Assembly (NCBI RefSeq): GCF_016907975.1 | Contig: NZ_JAFBCY010000003.1 | Coordinates: forward strand, 124,001-188,000 | Direction: 5' to 3' | From: Methylopila capsulata | GTDB lineage: Bacteria; Pseudomonadota; Alphaproteobacteria; Rhizobiales; Methylopilaceae | Length of the DNA stretch: 64,000 bases | Shown here: piece by piece, positions 34,042 through 42,813 of the stretch | Numbering within the stretch: the stretch's first letter is position 1 | How the letters are laid out: each line of letters starts with the position of its first letter | The notes under the pieces: model-generated | Database searches by the model: none | The model's input: the letters and a program-made list of their open reading frames with translations, nothing else | What the model was told of the DNA's origin: nothing | Position numbers and translations under genes: made by a program

Positions 34042-35946
34042 TCACGCCGCCTCTCCCAAAAGCTCACGCCAGCGGATGCAGCGCACACGGCGATCGTCGC
34101 CCGCGTCCTCGAGCGGGATCGGCCCCGCCCGGCAGGCGTCGATCGCGTGGTCGCAGCGGGGAGCGAAGGCGCAGCCGTCGGGGCGCGCGTCGATCGCGGG
34201 CGGCGCGCCGGGGATGGGCGCGAGCGGCTTGTCCGGCTGCCCGAGCTGCGGCGCGCAGGCGATCAGGCGGGCGGCGTAGGGGTGTAGCGGGCGTTCGGCG
34301 ACGGCGCGCGCGGGGCCCTCCTCCACGATCTCGCCGGCGTACATCACCGCGATCCGGTCGCAGAGGTGGGCGACCACGCCGACGTCGTGGCTGACGAAGA
34401 TCAGCGCCGCGCCGCGCTCGCGCCGGATGCGGGCGAACAGCTCCAGAATTCGTCCTTGCGTCGTCGCGTCGAGCGCGGTCGTCGGCTCGTCCGCGATCAG
34501 CACGTCGGGGGCGTTCGCGAGCGCCATGGCGACGCCGACGCGCTGGCGCTGGCCGCCGGAAAGCTCGTGCGGGTAGGCCCGCGCGATGCGCCCGGGGTCC
34601 GGCAGGCCCACGTCCGCCATCAGCGCCCTCGCCCGCGCGCGAAGCGCCTTCGCGCCCTCGCCCGGTCCGGGCCGGATCGCCTCCACGATCTGCGCATCGA
34701 TCCGCATCAGCGGATTCAGCGTCGTCAGCGGATCCTGGAACACATAGGCGATGCGGTCGCCCCTGAGGCGCCGCAGGGCGTCGAGGCTGAGGTCAAGCAC
34801 ATCATCGCCGCCGATCCGCACCTCGCCGGACACGATCGTCCCCGGCGGCGTCGGCGCGAGCCGCGCGAGCGAAAGCGCGGTGACAGACTTGCCCGAGCCG
34901 CTTTCGCCCACGATTCCCAGCGCCTCGCCGGCCCGAAGCGCGAAGGAGACGTCCCGGATCGCCGGGAAGCTCCCGCGCGGCGTTGCGAAGGCGGTGGAGA
35001 GGGCTCGGACGTCGAGGACGGAATTAGCGAGAGCGCCGCTCGCTTCGTGCCCCAGCGTTCCCGACGCTGCCCTCCCCCGCTCCACCCGCGTCGCCGGCTG
35101 CGGGACGCCGGTCTCGGCGCCCTTCATGCGGGGGTCAAGCGCGTCGCGTAGGCCGTCGCCCAGCAGGTTGAGGCCGACGACGAGCACGAACACCACGACG
35201 CCGGGCGCCGCCGCCACATGGGGCGCGGCCGCCACCACCTTGCGGCCGTCGCCCAGCATGGAGCCGAGGTCCGCCTGCGGCGGCTGCGCGCCGAGGCCGA
35301 GGAAGGAGAGGCCCGCGGTCTCGAGGATCATCCAGCCGATGGTCGTGGCGGCGGTGACGATGAGCAGCGGGGCGACGTTCGGGAGCACTTCGCTGACGAG
35401 GATCCGCAGATCCGAAAACCCGGCGAGGCGGGCCGCGGCCACATAGTCCCGCCGCACGATCCCGAGCGCCTGCCCTCTCACCGCGCGGGCGAAGAACGGC
35501 ACGTTGACGATGGCGATCGCGAGCGCGGCGTTGGTCAGGCCCGGCCCCAGCGCCGCGACCACGGCGAGCGCGAGGAGCAGGTAGGGAAAGGCCATCAGCA
35601 CGTCGACCAGCCGCATCAGCGCGCCATCGACCCAGCGGCCGTAGAAGGCGGCGACGAGGCCGATGATCCCGCCGACCAGCGCCGCCGCGAGCGTCGCCGC
35701 GACGCCGACCGCGAGGCTGACGCGCAGCCCGAAGATCAGCCGCGCGAGGATGTCGCGGCCGAGCTGGTCCGTGCCGAGCAGATGCCCCGCCGCGCCCGGC
35801 GCCGCCAGCCGGTTGGCGGGCTCGGTGGCGTTGGGGTCGAGCAGCGGGAGGAACGGCGCCGCCAGCGCCAGCGCCACGAAGCCCAGCACCAGCGCGAGGC
35901 CCGCCACCGCGAAGGGCTGCCGCAGGAGCCGGGCGAGAACGCTCAC
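34042..35946 (-). CDS. Fused ABC permease and ATPase (DppC-DppD-like)
   Basis: The GTG at 35946 overlaps the previous stop (GTGA) and gives 634 residues. Residues about 1-275 are a DppC-type permease with about six helices (AAPFLPLLDPNATEPANRLA, GRDILARLIFGLRVSLAVGV, and the EAA-like loop AARLAGFSDLRILVSEVLPN). A linker of about 40 residues leads to a DppD-type ATPase with GESGSGKSVTALSLARL, the signature LSGGQRQRVGVAMAL, LIADEPTTALD, and the C-terminal oligopeptide extension with CAFAPRCDHAIDAC, whose cysteines often hold a 4Fe-4S cluster. Permease-ATPase fusions are known in this transporter class. Confidence 0.9.
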   Translation of the reverse strand: MSVLARLLRQPFAVAGLALVLGFVALALAAPFLPLLDPNATEPANRLAAPGAAGHLLGTDQLGRDILARLIFGLRVSLAVGVAATLAAALVGGIIGLVAAFYGRWVDGALMRLVDVLMAFPYLLLALAVVAALGPGLTNAALAIAIVNVPFFARAVRGQALGIVRRDYVAAARLAGFSDLRILVSEVLPNVAPLLIVTAATTIGWMILETAGLSFLGLGAQPPQADLGSMLGDGRKVVAAAPHVAAAPGVVVFVLVVGLNLLGDGLRDALDPRMKGAETGVPQPATRVERGRAASGTLGHEASGALANSVLDVRALSTAFATPRGSFPAIRDVSFALRAGEALGIVGESGSGKSVTALSLARLAPTPPGTIVSGEVRIGGDDVLDLSLDALRRLRGDRIAYVFQDPLTTLNPLMRIDAQIVEAIRPGPGEGAKALRARARALMADVGLPDPGRIARAYPHELSGGQRQRVGVAMALANAPDVLIADEPTTALDATTQGRILELFARIRRERGAALIFVSHDVGVVAHLCDRIAVMYAGEIVEEGPARAVAERPLHPYAARLIACAPQLGQPDKPLAPIPGAPPAIDARPDGCAFAPRCDHAIDACRAGPIPLEDAGDDRRVRCIRWRELLGEAA

Positions 35947-36890
35947 ACCTCGATCCTCGGGTCGAGGGCGGCCTGCGCGAGGTCGGTGACGACGTTGATC
36001 GCCACATAGAGCGCGGCGACCGCCAGCACCCCGCCCTGCACCAGCAGGATGTCGCGCCGGCCTATGGCCTCCACCAGCATGCGGCCGACACCCGGCCACT
36101 GGAACACGGTCTCCACATAGACCGCGCCGCCCAGCACGTAGCCCGCCTGAAGCCCGATGACGGGGACGACCGCGACCAGCGCGCTTTTCAGCGCATGGAC
36201 CGAGATCACCCAGTCCTCCTCCACCCCCTTGGCGCGGGCGGTGCGCACGAAATCCTGCCGCAGCACGTCGAGCATGGCGGCGCGGGTGAGCCGGCCGAGG
36301 ATCGCGGTCGCGACCACCGCAAGCGTCACGGCCGGCAGCACGAGATGGCGCAACAGATCGGCGATCCCGCCTCCCCCAAACAGCGCGCCCATGCCGCCGG
36401 TCGGGAACCAGCCGAGCCCGACCGAAAGCCAGAGGACGAGCAGGAGCCCCAGGAAGAACGAGGGCGTGGAAACGCCGAGCAGCAAGGCCAGGCCGATAGC
36501 GCGGTCGACCCAGCCGTTCTGCCGCACGGCGGAGGCGACGCCCGCGGCGAGGCCGAACAGCGCGCTTAAGCCCAGCGCCGCGGCGGCGAGGATCAACGTG
36601 GGCCCGAGCCGCTCCAGCACCTCGTCGAGCACCGGCCGGTCGAGCGCGTAGGAGCGCCCGAGGTCGCCGGTGAGCGCGTTCCCGACCCAGGCAAGGTAGC
36701 GGACGGGAAGCGAACGATCGAGGCCGAGCTCCGCGTTCAGCCGGGCGACGCTCTCGGGCGTGGCGTAGGAACCGAGGATCGCGAGCGCGGGATCGCCGGG
36801 CACGAGCGCGATCACGAGGAACACCACCACCGTGACGCCGAACAGCACGGGGACCGCGAGCGCGAGGCGGCGGAGGGCGTAGGACCTCAT
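35943..36890 (-). CDS. Peptide/opine-type ABC transporter permease (DppB-like)
   Basis: This 315-residue inner-membrane protein has six helices. The N-terminus (YALRRLALAVPVLFGVTVVV, VPGDPALAILGSYATPESV) and the EAA loop (VRTARAKGVEEDWVISVHAL) are those of the DppB/OppB family. It overlaps the substrate-binding protein gene by ATGA and the fused gene by GTGA, so all four proteins come from one operon. Confidence 0.93.
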   Translation of the reverse strand: MRSYALRRLALAVPVLFGVTVVVFLVIALVPGDPALAILGSYATPESVARLNAELGLDRSLPVRYLAWVGNALTGDLGRSYALDRPVLDEVLERLGPTLILAAAALGLSALFGLAAGVASAVRQNGWVDRAIGLALLLGVSTPSFFLGLLLVLWLSVGLGWFPTGGMGALFGGGGIADLLRHLVLPAVTLAVVATAILGRLTRAAMLDVLRQDFVRTARAKGVEEDWVISVHALKSALVAVVPVIGLQAGYVLGGAVYVETVFQWPGVGRMLVEAIGRRDILLVQGGVLAVAALYVAINVVTDLAQAALDPRIEV

Positions 36891-38464
36891 CGCTTGCGCA
36901 CCCCCTTGAGCTCCAGCAGCGACGAGGGCTCCAAAGTCACCCCCTCGACGCCTCGCGCGGTCACCGCCGTCTGCTTGGCGGAGGCGACGAAGGCCCAGGG
37001 CGCGGCGTCGTGCACGAGCCGGTCGATGCGTCGGTAGAGCCCGGCGCGCGTCTCGGCGTCAGTCTCCTTGCGCGCGGCGTCGATCAGGCGGTCAAGCTCC
37101 GGGTCGGAGAAGCCGCCGGCGTTGAAGCCGCCTTTGTCGGCGACGGCCTCCGAGCGCAGGGCGAGATAGGGCAGCGTGTCGGGGTCGTTGGTCGCCCAGG
37201 CCATCTCCGCCATCCCTGCGCCCTTCAGGCCGCCGTTGACGCGGGCGAGATAGGCGTTCCACTCGAAGGTCTCGATCACGGCCGTGAGCCCAACGCGGGC
37301 GAGGTCCGCCTGGATCGCGGTCGCCATAGCAAGCGGCTCCAGCATGCCGGAGCCGCCTTCGGCCGCAAGCAGGGTGAGCGTCGTGCCCTCGGCGCCGGCC
37401 TCGCGGATCAGCGCGCGGGCGCGTTCGGGATCGTGCGGGTAAGGCCCCAGCGCCGGGTCGTGGGCCACGCCGAACGCGGGCGAGATCGGGCCAGCCGGCA
37501 CGGTGGCCGCGTTCGACAGAACGTCCTCCGCGATCGTGCGCTTGTCGATCGCGAGGTTCACCGCCCGGCGCACCCGCACGTCCCGGAGCGGCCCCTCGGC
37601 CGCGTTCAGGATGAGGAACCAGAGGTGCGGCGCCGGCGCATCAAGCAGGGCGAAGCGGGCGGGGTCGCGGAAGCTCGCGAGTTGGTCCGGCGGGACCTCC
37701 ACCATCAGGTCGAGCCCGCCCGCCAGCATCTCGCTCGCCCGGGCGTTGGCGTCCGGGATCGGGCGGAACGCGATCCGCGCCAGCGACGGCTTATCGCCCC
37801 AGTAGGCGTCGTTGCGCACGAGCGCCACCTGCCGGCCGCTCTCCCAGCGCTCAAACCGAAACGGACCCGTGCCGACGGGCGCGCGGCCGAAGCCTTTGCC
37901 TGCCGCCTTCGCCGCCGCCGGCGAGACCATGTAGCCGATGGGGTAGGCCAGATGCGCGAGCAGCGGCGCGTAGGGCTCATCGAGCCTCAGCCGCACGGTG
38001 AGCGGATCGACGACCTCCACCGCCGTCACCGGCGTGAGGAAGAACGCGAGCGGAAACGGCCCGGCGTCCGCGTTCGGATGCTTCGGGTCGAGCAGGCGCG
38101 CGAGGTTGAACCAGACGGCCTCCGCGTCGAACGCCGTCCCGTCGTGAAAGCGCACGTTCGGGCGGAGATGGAAGGTGTAGGCCCGCCCGTCCTCCGACAT
38201 CTCCCAGCGCTCGGCGAGCGCGGGCGCGGGCTCCAGCGATCCGGGGCGAAACCGCACCAGCCCCTCGAACAGGTTGGCGAGGATGCGAAAATCGTTCGCG
38301 GCGGTCACCGTCGCCGGATCGAGCGACTTGGGCTCCGCCATCTGGCCCACGACCAGCGTGTCCTTCGGCGTCGCCGTGCGCCCCGGCCCGGTGGCGACGA
38401 GGGCGGCGATCCCGAGCGCGAGGCCGAGGACGCAGATCGTGAAGCCGGTCGCGGCGCGGCCCAT
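36887..38464 (-). CDS. ABC transporter substrate-binding protein (SBP family 5, peptide/nickel/opine type)
   Basis: This 525-residue exported protein has an N-terminal hydrophobic signal (GFTICVLGLALGIAALVATG). The family 5 core is visible in KDTLVVGQMAEPKSLDPATV, RWEMSEDGRAYTFHLRPNVR and FHDGTAFDAEAVWFNLARLL. The ligand is not predictable, as this family binds peptides, opines, nickel chelates and glycosides. It is the first gene of the operon. The 206 nt between it and the divergent RTX gene hold no gene that I can see. Confidence 0.9.
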   Translation of the reverse strand: MGRAATGFTICVLGLALGIAALVATGPGRTATPKDTLVVGQMAEPKSLDPATVTAANDFRILANLFEGLVRFRPGSLEPAPALAERWEMSEDGRAYTFHLRPNVRFHDGTAFDAEAVWFNLARLLDPKHPNADAGPFPLAFFLTPVTAVEVVDPLTVRLRLDEPYAPLLAHLAYPIGYMVSPAAAKAAGKGFGRAPVGTGPFRFERWESGRQVALVRNDAYWGDKPSLARIAFRPIPDANARASEMLAGGLDLMVEVPPDQLASFRDPARFALLDAPAPHLWFLILNAAEGPLRDVRVRRAVNLAIDKRTIAEDVLSNAATVPAGPISPAFGVAHDPALGPYPHDPERARALIREAGAEGTTLTLLAAEGGSGMLEPLAMATAIQADLARVGLTAVIETFEWNAYLARVNGGLKGAGMAEMAWATNDPDTLPYLALRSEAVADKGGFNAGGFSDPELDRLIDAARKETDAETRAGLYRRIDRLVHDAAPWAFVASAKQTAVTARGVEGVTLEPSSLLELKGVRKR

Positions 38465-38670
38465 GTCCCCTCCCGGTTCGGCTGCAGGCCTCCTCCGTTA
38501 TAGGCCGCGTCGTGCGTCCGTCAGGGTCGTCGAGAGGTCAGGAGAAATCTACCCGGCATAGACAGCCAAAGATCCATCCTGCGCCACTCGACCGCAGTCA
38601 TGGACTTTCACTTGAAACGCAACGCGATGCCCATACTCTCCACGCCCCGCAATAATCGAAGGTGCAATCC

Positions 38671-39840
38671 ATGGCATATGTGCTGGGCACGGGTCAGAAC
38701 GACGTCCTCGACTACAGCTCAGGCGTCACCGACGGCGGAGACACTATCCTAGGTGGCAGCGGCGAAGACGTGATCTACGGCCGCGGTGGCAACGACACCA
38801 TCTACGGCGGCAACGACGTTTCGACGAACTACCTCGGCGCCGACATCCTGTACGGCGGCGACGGCGACGATCTGCTGGTCGGCGACAAGGGCGTCGACAC
38901 GCTCTATGGAGGCGACGGCGCCGACACCTTCGCGATGCGCTACGAGACCGAGATCGACGACGTCTATGGGGAGAGCGGCGTCGACACCTTGTCGTTCTTC
39001 GGGTTCGACCGTGCGGTCAACGTCAATCTCGCAAAGAAATCCTATTACGTCGAAGGCGCCACGGAGGGCGCACATGTCGTGTCCGGCGTCGAAAACGTCC
39101 TGGGCGACGGCGGCGACGACATAATCGTGGGCGACACGCGCAACAATCGCCTGGAGGGCGACCTCGGCGACGACACGCTCGACGGCGGCGCCGGCAACGA
39201 CTACCTGCAGGGCGGCTCCGGCGCGGACCGGCTGATCGGACGGGACGGGAACGACCGGATCTACGGCGGCAGCGACAGCGACCAGCTGTTCGGCGGCGCA
39301 GGAAATGACCGGCTCTACGGCGGGACCTTCGCCGATCGGCTGTACGGCGACGCCGGCGACGACGTGGTGTCGGGCGACGACGGCGACGACCTCGTCTACG
39401 GCGGCGACGGGGCCGACAAGCTGCTCGGCGGTCTCGGTCAAGACAAGCTCTACGGCGGCGACGGGAACGACACGCTCTACGGCCAGGACGGGAACGACGT
39501 GCTCCGCGGCGATGCGGGCGCCGACACTCTGATCGGCGGGAGCGGCGACGACACGTTGACCGGCGGCGCGGGCGCCGACCGGCTTTCAGGCGGGGCCGGA
39601 AGCGACACCTTCGTTTTCGCGGGGCTCGCGGAACGCGACGTGATCACCGACTTCGCCGCCGGATTGTCGTCGCCGGACGTCATCCAGATGAACTCGAGCG
39701 TCTACGCCTCCTTCGCCGACGTGATCGACCACGCCCGGGACACCGCCTCGGGCGCGCTGATCACCTACGACAAGGGCAGCATCCTGCTGGCGCACGTCAG
39801 CGTGGCGGACCTCCACGCCAACGACTTCGTCTTCGTCTAG
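38671..39840 (+). CDS. RTX (hemolysin-type calcium-binding) repeat protein
   Basis: This 389-residue protein starts at the ATG at 38671 (GAAGG 8 nt before). It is made almost wholly of GGxGxDxLx nonapeptides, such as LYGGDGADK and LTGGAGADRL, in several blocks broken by a non-repeat segment at about 85-140 (MRYETEIDDVYGESGVDTLS). It ends in DLHANDFVFV, which fits a C-terminal type I secretion signal. No enzyme domain is present. No type I secretion genes are nearby, so the exporter must be elsewhere. Likely secreted and calcium-binding. Confidence 0.9.
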   Translation: MAYVLGTGQNDVLDYSSGVTDGGDTILGGSGEDVIYGRGGNDTIYGGNDVSTNYLGADILYGGDGDDLLVGDKGVDTLYGGDGADTFAMRYETEIDDVYGESGVDTLSFFGFDRAVNVNLAKKSYYVEGATEGAHVVSGVENVLGDGGDDIIVGDTRNNRLEGDLGDDTLDGGAGNDYLQGGSGADRLIGRDGNDRIYGGSDSDQLFGGAGNDRLYGGTFADRLYGDAGDDVVSGDDGDDLVYGGDGADKLLGGLGQDKLYGGDGNDTLYGQDGNDVLRGDAGADTLIGGSGDDTLTGGAGADRLSGGAGSDTFVFAGLAERDVITDFAAGLSSPDVIQMNSSVYASFADVIDHARDTASGALITYDKGSILLAHVSVADLHANDFVFV

Positions 39841-39842
39841 CA

Positions 39843-39899
39843 GAAGCTCAGGCGGCGTTCGAACGCGCTTCCGCGTCGTCCGAACGCCGCCTGAGCTTC
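39843..39899. terminator. Bidirectional stem-loop between convergent genes
   Basis: A perfect 19-bp inverted repeat (GAAGCTCAGGCGGCGTTCG and its complement at 39881-39899) with a 19-nt loop begins 3 nt after the RTX stop and lies 17 nt from the end of the convergent gene. There is no clear T tract. Its place between two convergent stops supports a transcription-ending or RNA-stabilising role. Confidence 0.7.
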
Positions 39900-39915
39900 G
39901 TAATGTCCCCGACTG

Positions 39916-40818
39916 TCAGAGCACCTTAAGCAGCCGGATGGTCGCCCGCAGATCTTCCCTGAAGCTGCCCTTGGCGTCCAGGTCATGCTGAAGCAGGCCG
40001 AGCACCTGGAAGTCAGGCGTCAGAAACTTTGAAACTTCAAACCTGATCTGGTCGGCCTTGGTGGCGGAACCGTTCGAGACGCCGTCGAGCTTCTGCTCGC
40101 CGCCCCAGAGTTTCGAATAGCCCAGCGCAACCCGAAGGGTGGAGTCCGAGGGCGGCGCATAAGACAGCCAGCCCTGGAACTGATAGGTCTCGTCCTGCGT
40201 CAGACGGCCGGAGCCCCGCGCCACGGCGTCCTTGTTCGCGCCGTACCACACCACGTCGCCGTTTAACTGCAGGGTGAACGGCCCCGCCGTGTGGACATAG
40301 CCCGCCTGCATGTCGAACTTCCACCGGTTCTCGCCGAGATTGAGGGTCTCGCCCGCGTCGTAGGCGCCGAGCGGCACGAACAGATAGGGCGTGATCGCGA
40401 AGTACCGTCCCGCCTCCGCATCGTTCAGAAGCCAGACCGGCGCAGCTAGGATCGGGTCGGCCATCCCCTTTGCGGAATCGAGATGCGCGCCGCCGAGCTT
40501 GCCGTCGAACAGCCCGCCGAAAGGCAGAAGCACCTGTGGCGCGACGGTGAACCCGCCGACGTCCATGTAATGAACGAAGCGCAGGGTCTCGACGAGCGAA
40601 TTGAGCTTCGTGCCGTCCTTGATTTCGGCGCCCCCGACCGGCTTGAAGCTGCTCCGGGTCGTGAAGGTGGTGTAGGAGAGCGCAACCGTGGCGCCCGTAG
40701 GCGCAGGAATATAGTCGGTCGAGTTCACGTCGACGGCGTACGACGGCAGGCTGGACATCAGGACGACGGCTGTCGCCGAAAGGGCTGCGCCGAGCGCTTT
40801 CACGGGTGTCATGGTCAT
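39916..40818 (-). CDS. Outer-membrane channel-like protein of the MetA-pathway phenol degradation family
   Basis: This 300-residue protein has a signal peptide (AALSATAVVLMSSLPSYA) and a beta-barrel body with alternating hydrophobic residues. It resembles the Phenol_MetA_deg family (SthA/TodX-distant), with blocks such as DYIPAPTGATVALSYTTF, MADPILAAPVWLLND and ATRIRLL-like end strands (RATIRLLKVL). Many members sit beside aromatic degradation genes, which are not seen here, so the substrate is unknown. Confidence 0.7.
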   Translation of the reverse strand: MTMTPVKALGAALSATAVVLMSSLPSYAVDVNSTDYIPAPTGATVALSYTTFTTRSSFKPVGGAEIKDGTKLNSLVETLRFVHYMDVGGFTVAPQVLLPFGGLFDGKLGGAHLDSAKGMADPILAAPVWLLNDAEAGRYFAITPYLFVPLGAYDAGETLNLGENRWKFDMQAGYVHTAGPFTLQLNGDVVWYGANKDAVARGSGRLTQDETYQFQGWLSYAPPSDSTLRVALGYSKLWGGEQKLDGVSNGSATKADQIRFEVSKFLTPDFQVLGLLQHDLDAKGSFREDLRATIRLLKVL

Positions 40819-41074
40819 GAGTCTCCTGTCCCCAGAACGAGCCGAGCTCGTGGGATTGCGTGTTTCAGCGAGATGATGCGTGTGCGCCGGCGGCGGCCGC
40901 CTTCGCTCGTGGAGCGTTAGCGCGGAGCGCCTGGGGGATCGCGCTTGGCGGGCGGGAACCGCGTCCGGAACGCCGGGGTGATCTCGCCGGCCCTGACGGC
41001 GCGGGCGGGACCGTCGGACCGCAGCGGCGCGTCCGTCGGCGCGCGACGGGATCCGATAGGGAGGCGTCGGGCGG

Positions 41075-42457
41075 TCAGCGGCAGCATGCGTCGGCCCGCC
41101 GCCCGCCGACGTCGATCATCTCGCCGATCGTGACGAACTTCTCGCGCGGCTTGCCCGCACGCCGCCCGCGTTCCACTTCCGCTGCGTCGATCCGTTTCCA
41201 GGCCGCGTAGTCGACCACGGAGCCGCTGCGTGGGGCCGCGCCTGCGATCAGGCGCTCCGCGGCGAGCGGCGGAGCGGCGAGGCTGGCGAGGTCCGCAAGC
41301 ACGCGCTCGACGGTGCCGGCGCTGCAAGCCCTGTTGGCGCCGATCGTTCCCTCGGGGCCTCGCTTGCTCCAGCCGCAGACGTAGAGCCCGGGAACGACCG
41401 CGCTTGCGGCGACGACCCTGCCCTCGATGTTGGCGTGGACTCCGCGGGCCTCGTCGTAGGGCGCTCCGGCGAGCGGCGCCGAGCGCCGACCAATGCTGGA
41501 GAACAGCAGACCGCACTCGATCGCGACGAGTTCGGCGCCGGCGTCGCCCTCGCCGCACCGCGTCCGGCGGAACATGGCGCGTTCGACGCGGCCGTCTCCC
41601 TCGATCGCGATCGGATCGAGATGAAAGCGGAAGACGCAGCGCCGCGGCTTCGTCCGGGGACCGCGGGCGAAGGCCTCCAGCATGCCGAGCGCCGCCCGTG
41701 TGTCGGGGCCCGCGTTCGCCGGCGACGCGAAACTGTGGGGCGCGAGGTCGTCCTCGTCGAGCGCGGGTTCGCAGCTTGTGAGATCGCTGAACTCGTGGAG
41801 CTCCTTCGGGGAGAAGCGGGTCTCGCAAGGGCCGCGGCGGCCAACGACGTGCACCTCCCGGATGCGGCTTTCCGCAAGGGCGCCGAGGGCGTGCTCAGCG
41901 ATGTCGGTGTGACGCAGCTCGTCCGCGGTCTTCAGCAGAATGCGGGCGACGTCGAGCGCGACGTTGCCGTGGCCGACGACCACCGCGCGTTCCGACGAGA
42001 GGTCGAAGCGGAGGTGGCTGTAGTCCGGATGGCCGTTGTACCAGCCGACGAACTCGCCCGCGGAGCGGCTCCCCGCCAGCCCCTCGCCGGGAACCCCCAT
42101 GCGTCGGTCCACCATGGCCCCGGTCGCGAGGATCACCGCGTGGTAAGAGGCGCGCAGCGTCTCCAACGGCACGTCCTCGCCGATCGCGACGCCGCCGACG
42201 TAGCGGAAGCCGGGGGTATGGGCGATGCGGTCGAAGACGGCGGCGACCTGCTTCAGCTTCGGATGATCCGGCGCGACGCCGGATCGCACGAGGCCGAACG
42301 GGGTTGGAAGTCGGTCGAACATGTCGACCGCTATGGGAAGCGCCGACCGCAACAGGCCTTCGGCCGCGTAGAACCCGCTGGGCCCGCCGCCCACGACGGC
42401 GACGCGGAACGTCGCCTCGGAAGGCTGGGGCCGCATGGGCGTGAGGGAGCCGCTCAT
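41075..42457 (-). CDS. FprA-type ferredoxin-NADP reductase (adrenodoxin reductase family)
   Basis: The ATG at 42457 overlaps the ferredoxin stop (ATGA) and gives 460 residues. FAD binding: VAVVGGGPSGFYAAEGLL. NADP binding: VVVGHGNVALDVARILL followed by RIREVHVVGRRGP. The C-terminal GLYVCGWSKRGPEGTIGANR is diagnostic of adrenodoxin reductases and mycobacterial FprA. It would move electrons between NAD(P)H and the ferredoxin made by the adjoining gene. The open frame continues above 42457 but only as a shadow of the ferredoxin gene. Confidence 0.93.
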   Translation of the reverse strand: MSGSLTPMRPQPSEATFRVAVVGGGPSGFYAAEGLLRSALPIAVDMFDRLPTPFGLVRSGVAPDHPKLKQVAAVFDRIAHTPGFRYVGGVAIGEDVPLETLRASYHAVILATGAMVDRRMGVPGEGLAGSRSAGEFVGWYNGHPDYSHLRFDLSSERAVVVGHGNVALDVARILLKTADELRHTDIAEHALGALAESRIREVHVVGRRGPCETRFSPKELHEFSDLTSCEPALDEDDLAPHSFASPANAGPDTRAALGMLEAFARGPRTKPRRCVFRFHLDPIAIEGDGRVERAMFRRTRCGEGDAGAELVAIECGLLFSSIGRRSAPLAGAPYDEARGVHANIEGRVVAASAVVPGLYVCGWSKRGPEGTIGANRACSAGTVERVLADLASLAAPPLAAERLIAGAAPRSGSVVDYAAWKRIDAAEVERGRRAGKPREKFVTIGEMIDVGGRRADACCR

Positions 42458-42759
42458 GCGCTGAGCGCCTTGCGACGCTCCTCGGCGGTCGGCAGCGGCG
42501 GCAGCTTGCTGATGATCGTCGGCGTCTCGGCCGACCGAGCCCGGTTGATCTCGATCCAGGAGACCTTGTCGGGCGCCAGAAGATACGACGCCTGGATCGC
42601 GCCGACGGGGCACACCGGAACGCAGCCGCCGCAATCGATGCAGTTGTCGGGATCGATGTACGTCATGGTTTCATCGACGTGGAAGCATTCGACCGGGCAG
42701 ACCGTCACGCACTCCGTGTAACGGCAACCGCAGCAGAGATCGGTCACGACGTAAGCCAT
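42454..42759 (-). CDS. Two-cluster (7Fe or 8Fe) ferredoxin
   Basis: This 101-residue protein holds CCGCRYTECVTVCPVECF near the N-terminus and CIDCGGCVPVCP at about residues 40-51, so it binds two iron-sulfur clusters in the FdxA manner. The C-terminal half (SWIEINRARSAETPTIISKL) is the usual extension of 7Fe ferredoxins. It is translationally coupled to the FprA-like reductase and lies 54 nt after the molybdoenzyme gene. It is probably the electron link between the two. Confidence 0.93.
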   Translation of the reverse strand: MAYVVTDLCCGCRYTECVTVCPVECFHVDETMTYIDPDNCIDCGGCVPVCPVGAIQASYLLAPDKVSWIEINRARSAETPTIISKLPPLPTAEERRKALSA

Positions 42760-42813
42760 GGTTGAGAGTCCTCATGCGTAGAGAAAGACGAAGCGTCGGC
42801 GGCGCGGCGGGCG

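Noticed and set aside
38749-39600. Regular short DNA repeats that could suggest a CRISPR or satellite array
   Set aside because: The repeats follow the codon frame of RTX nonapeptides with no constant repeat/spacer lengths, so they are coding.
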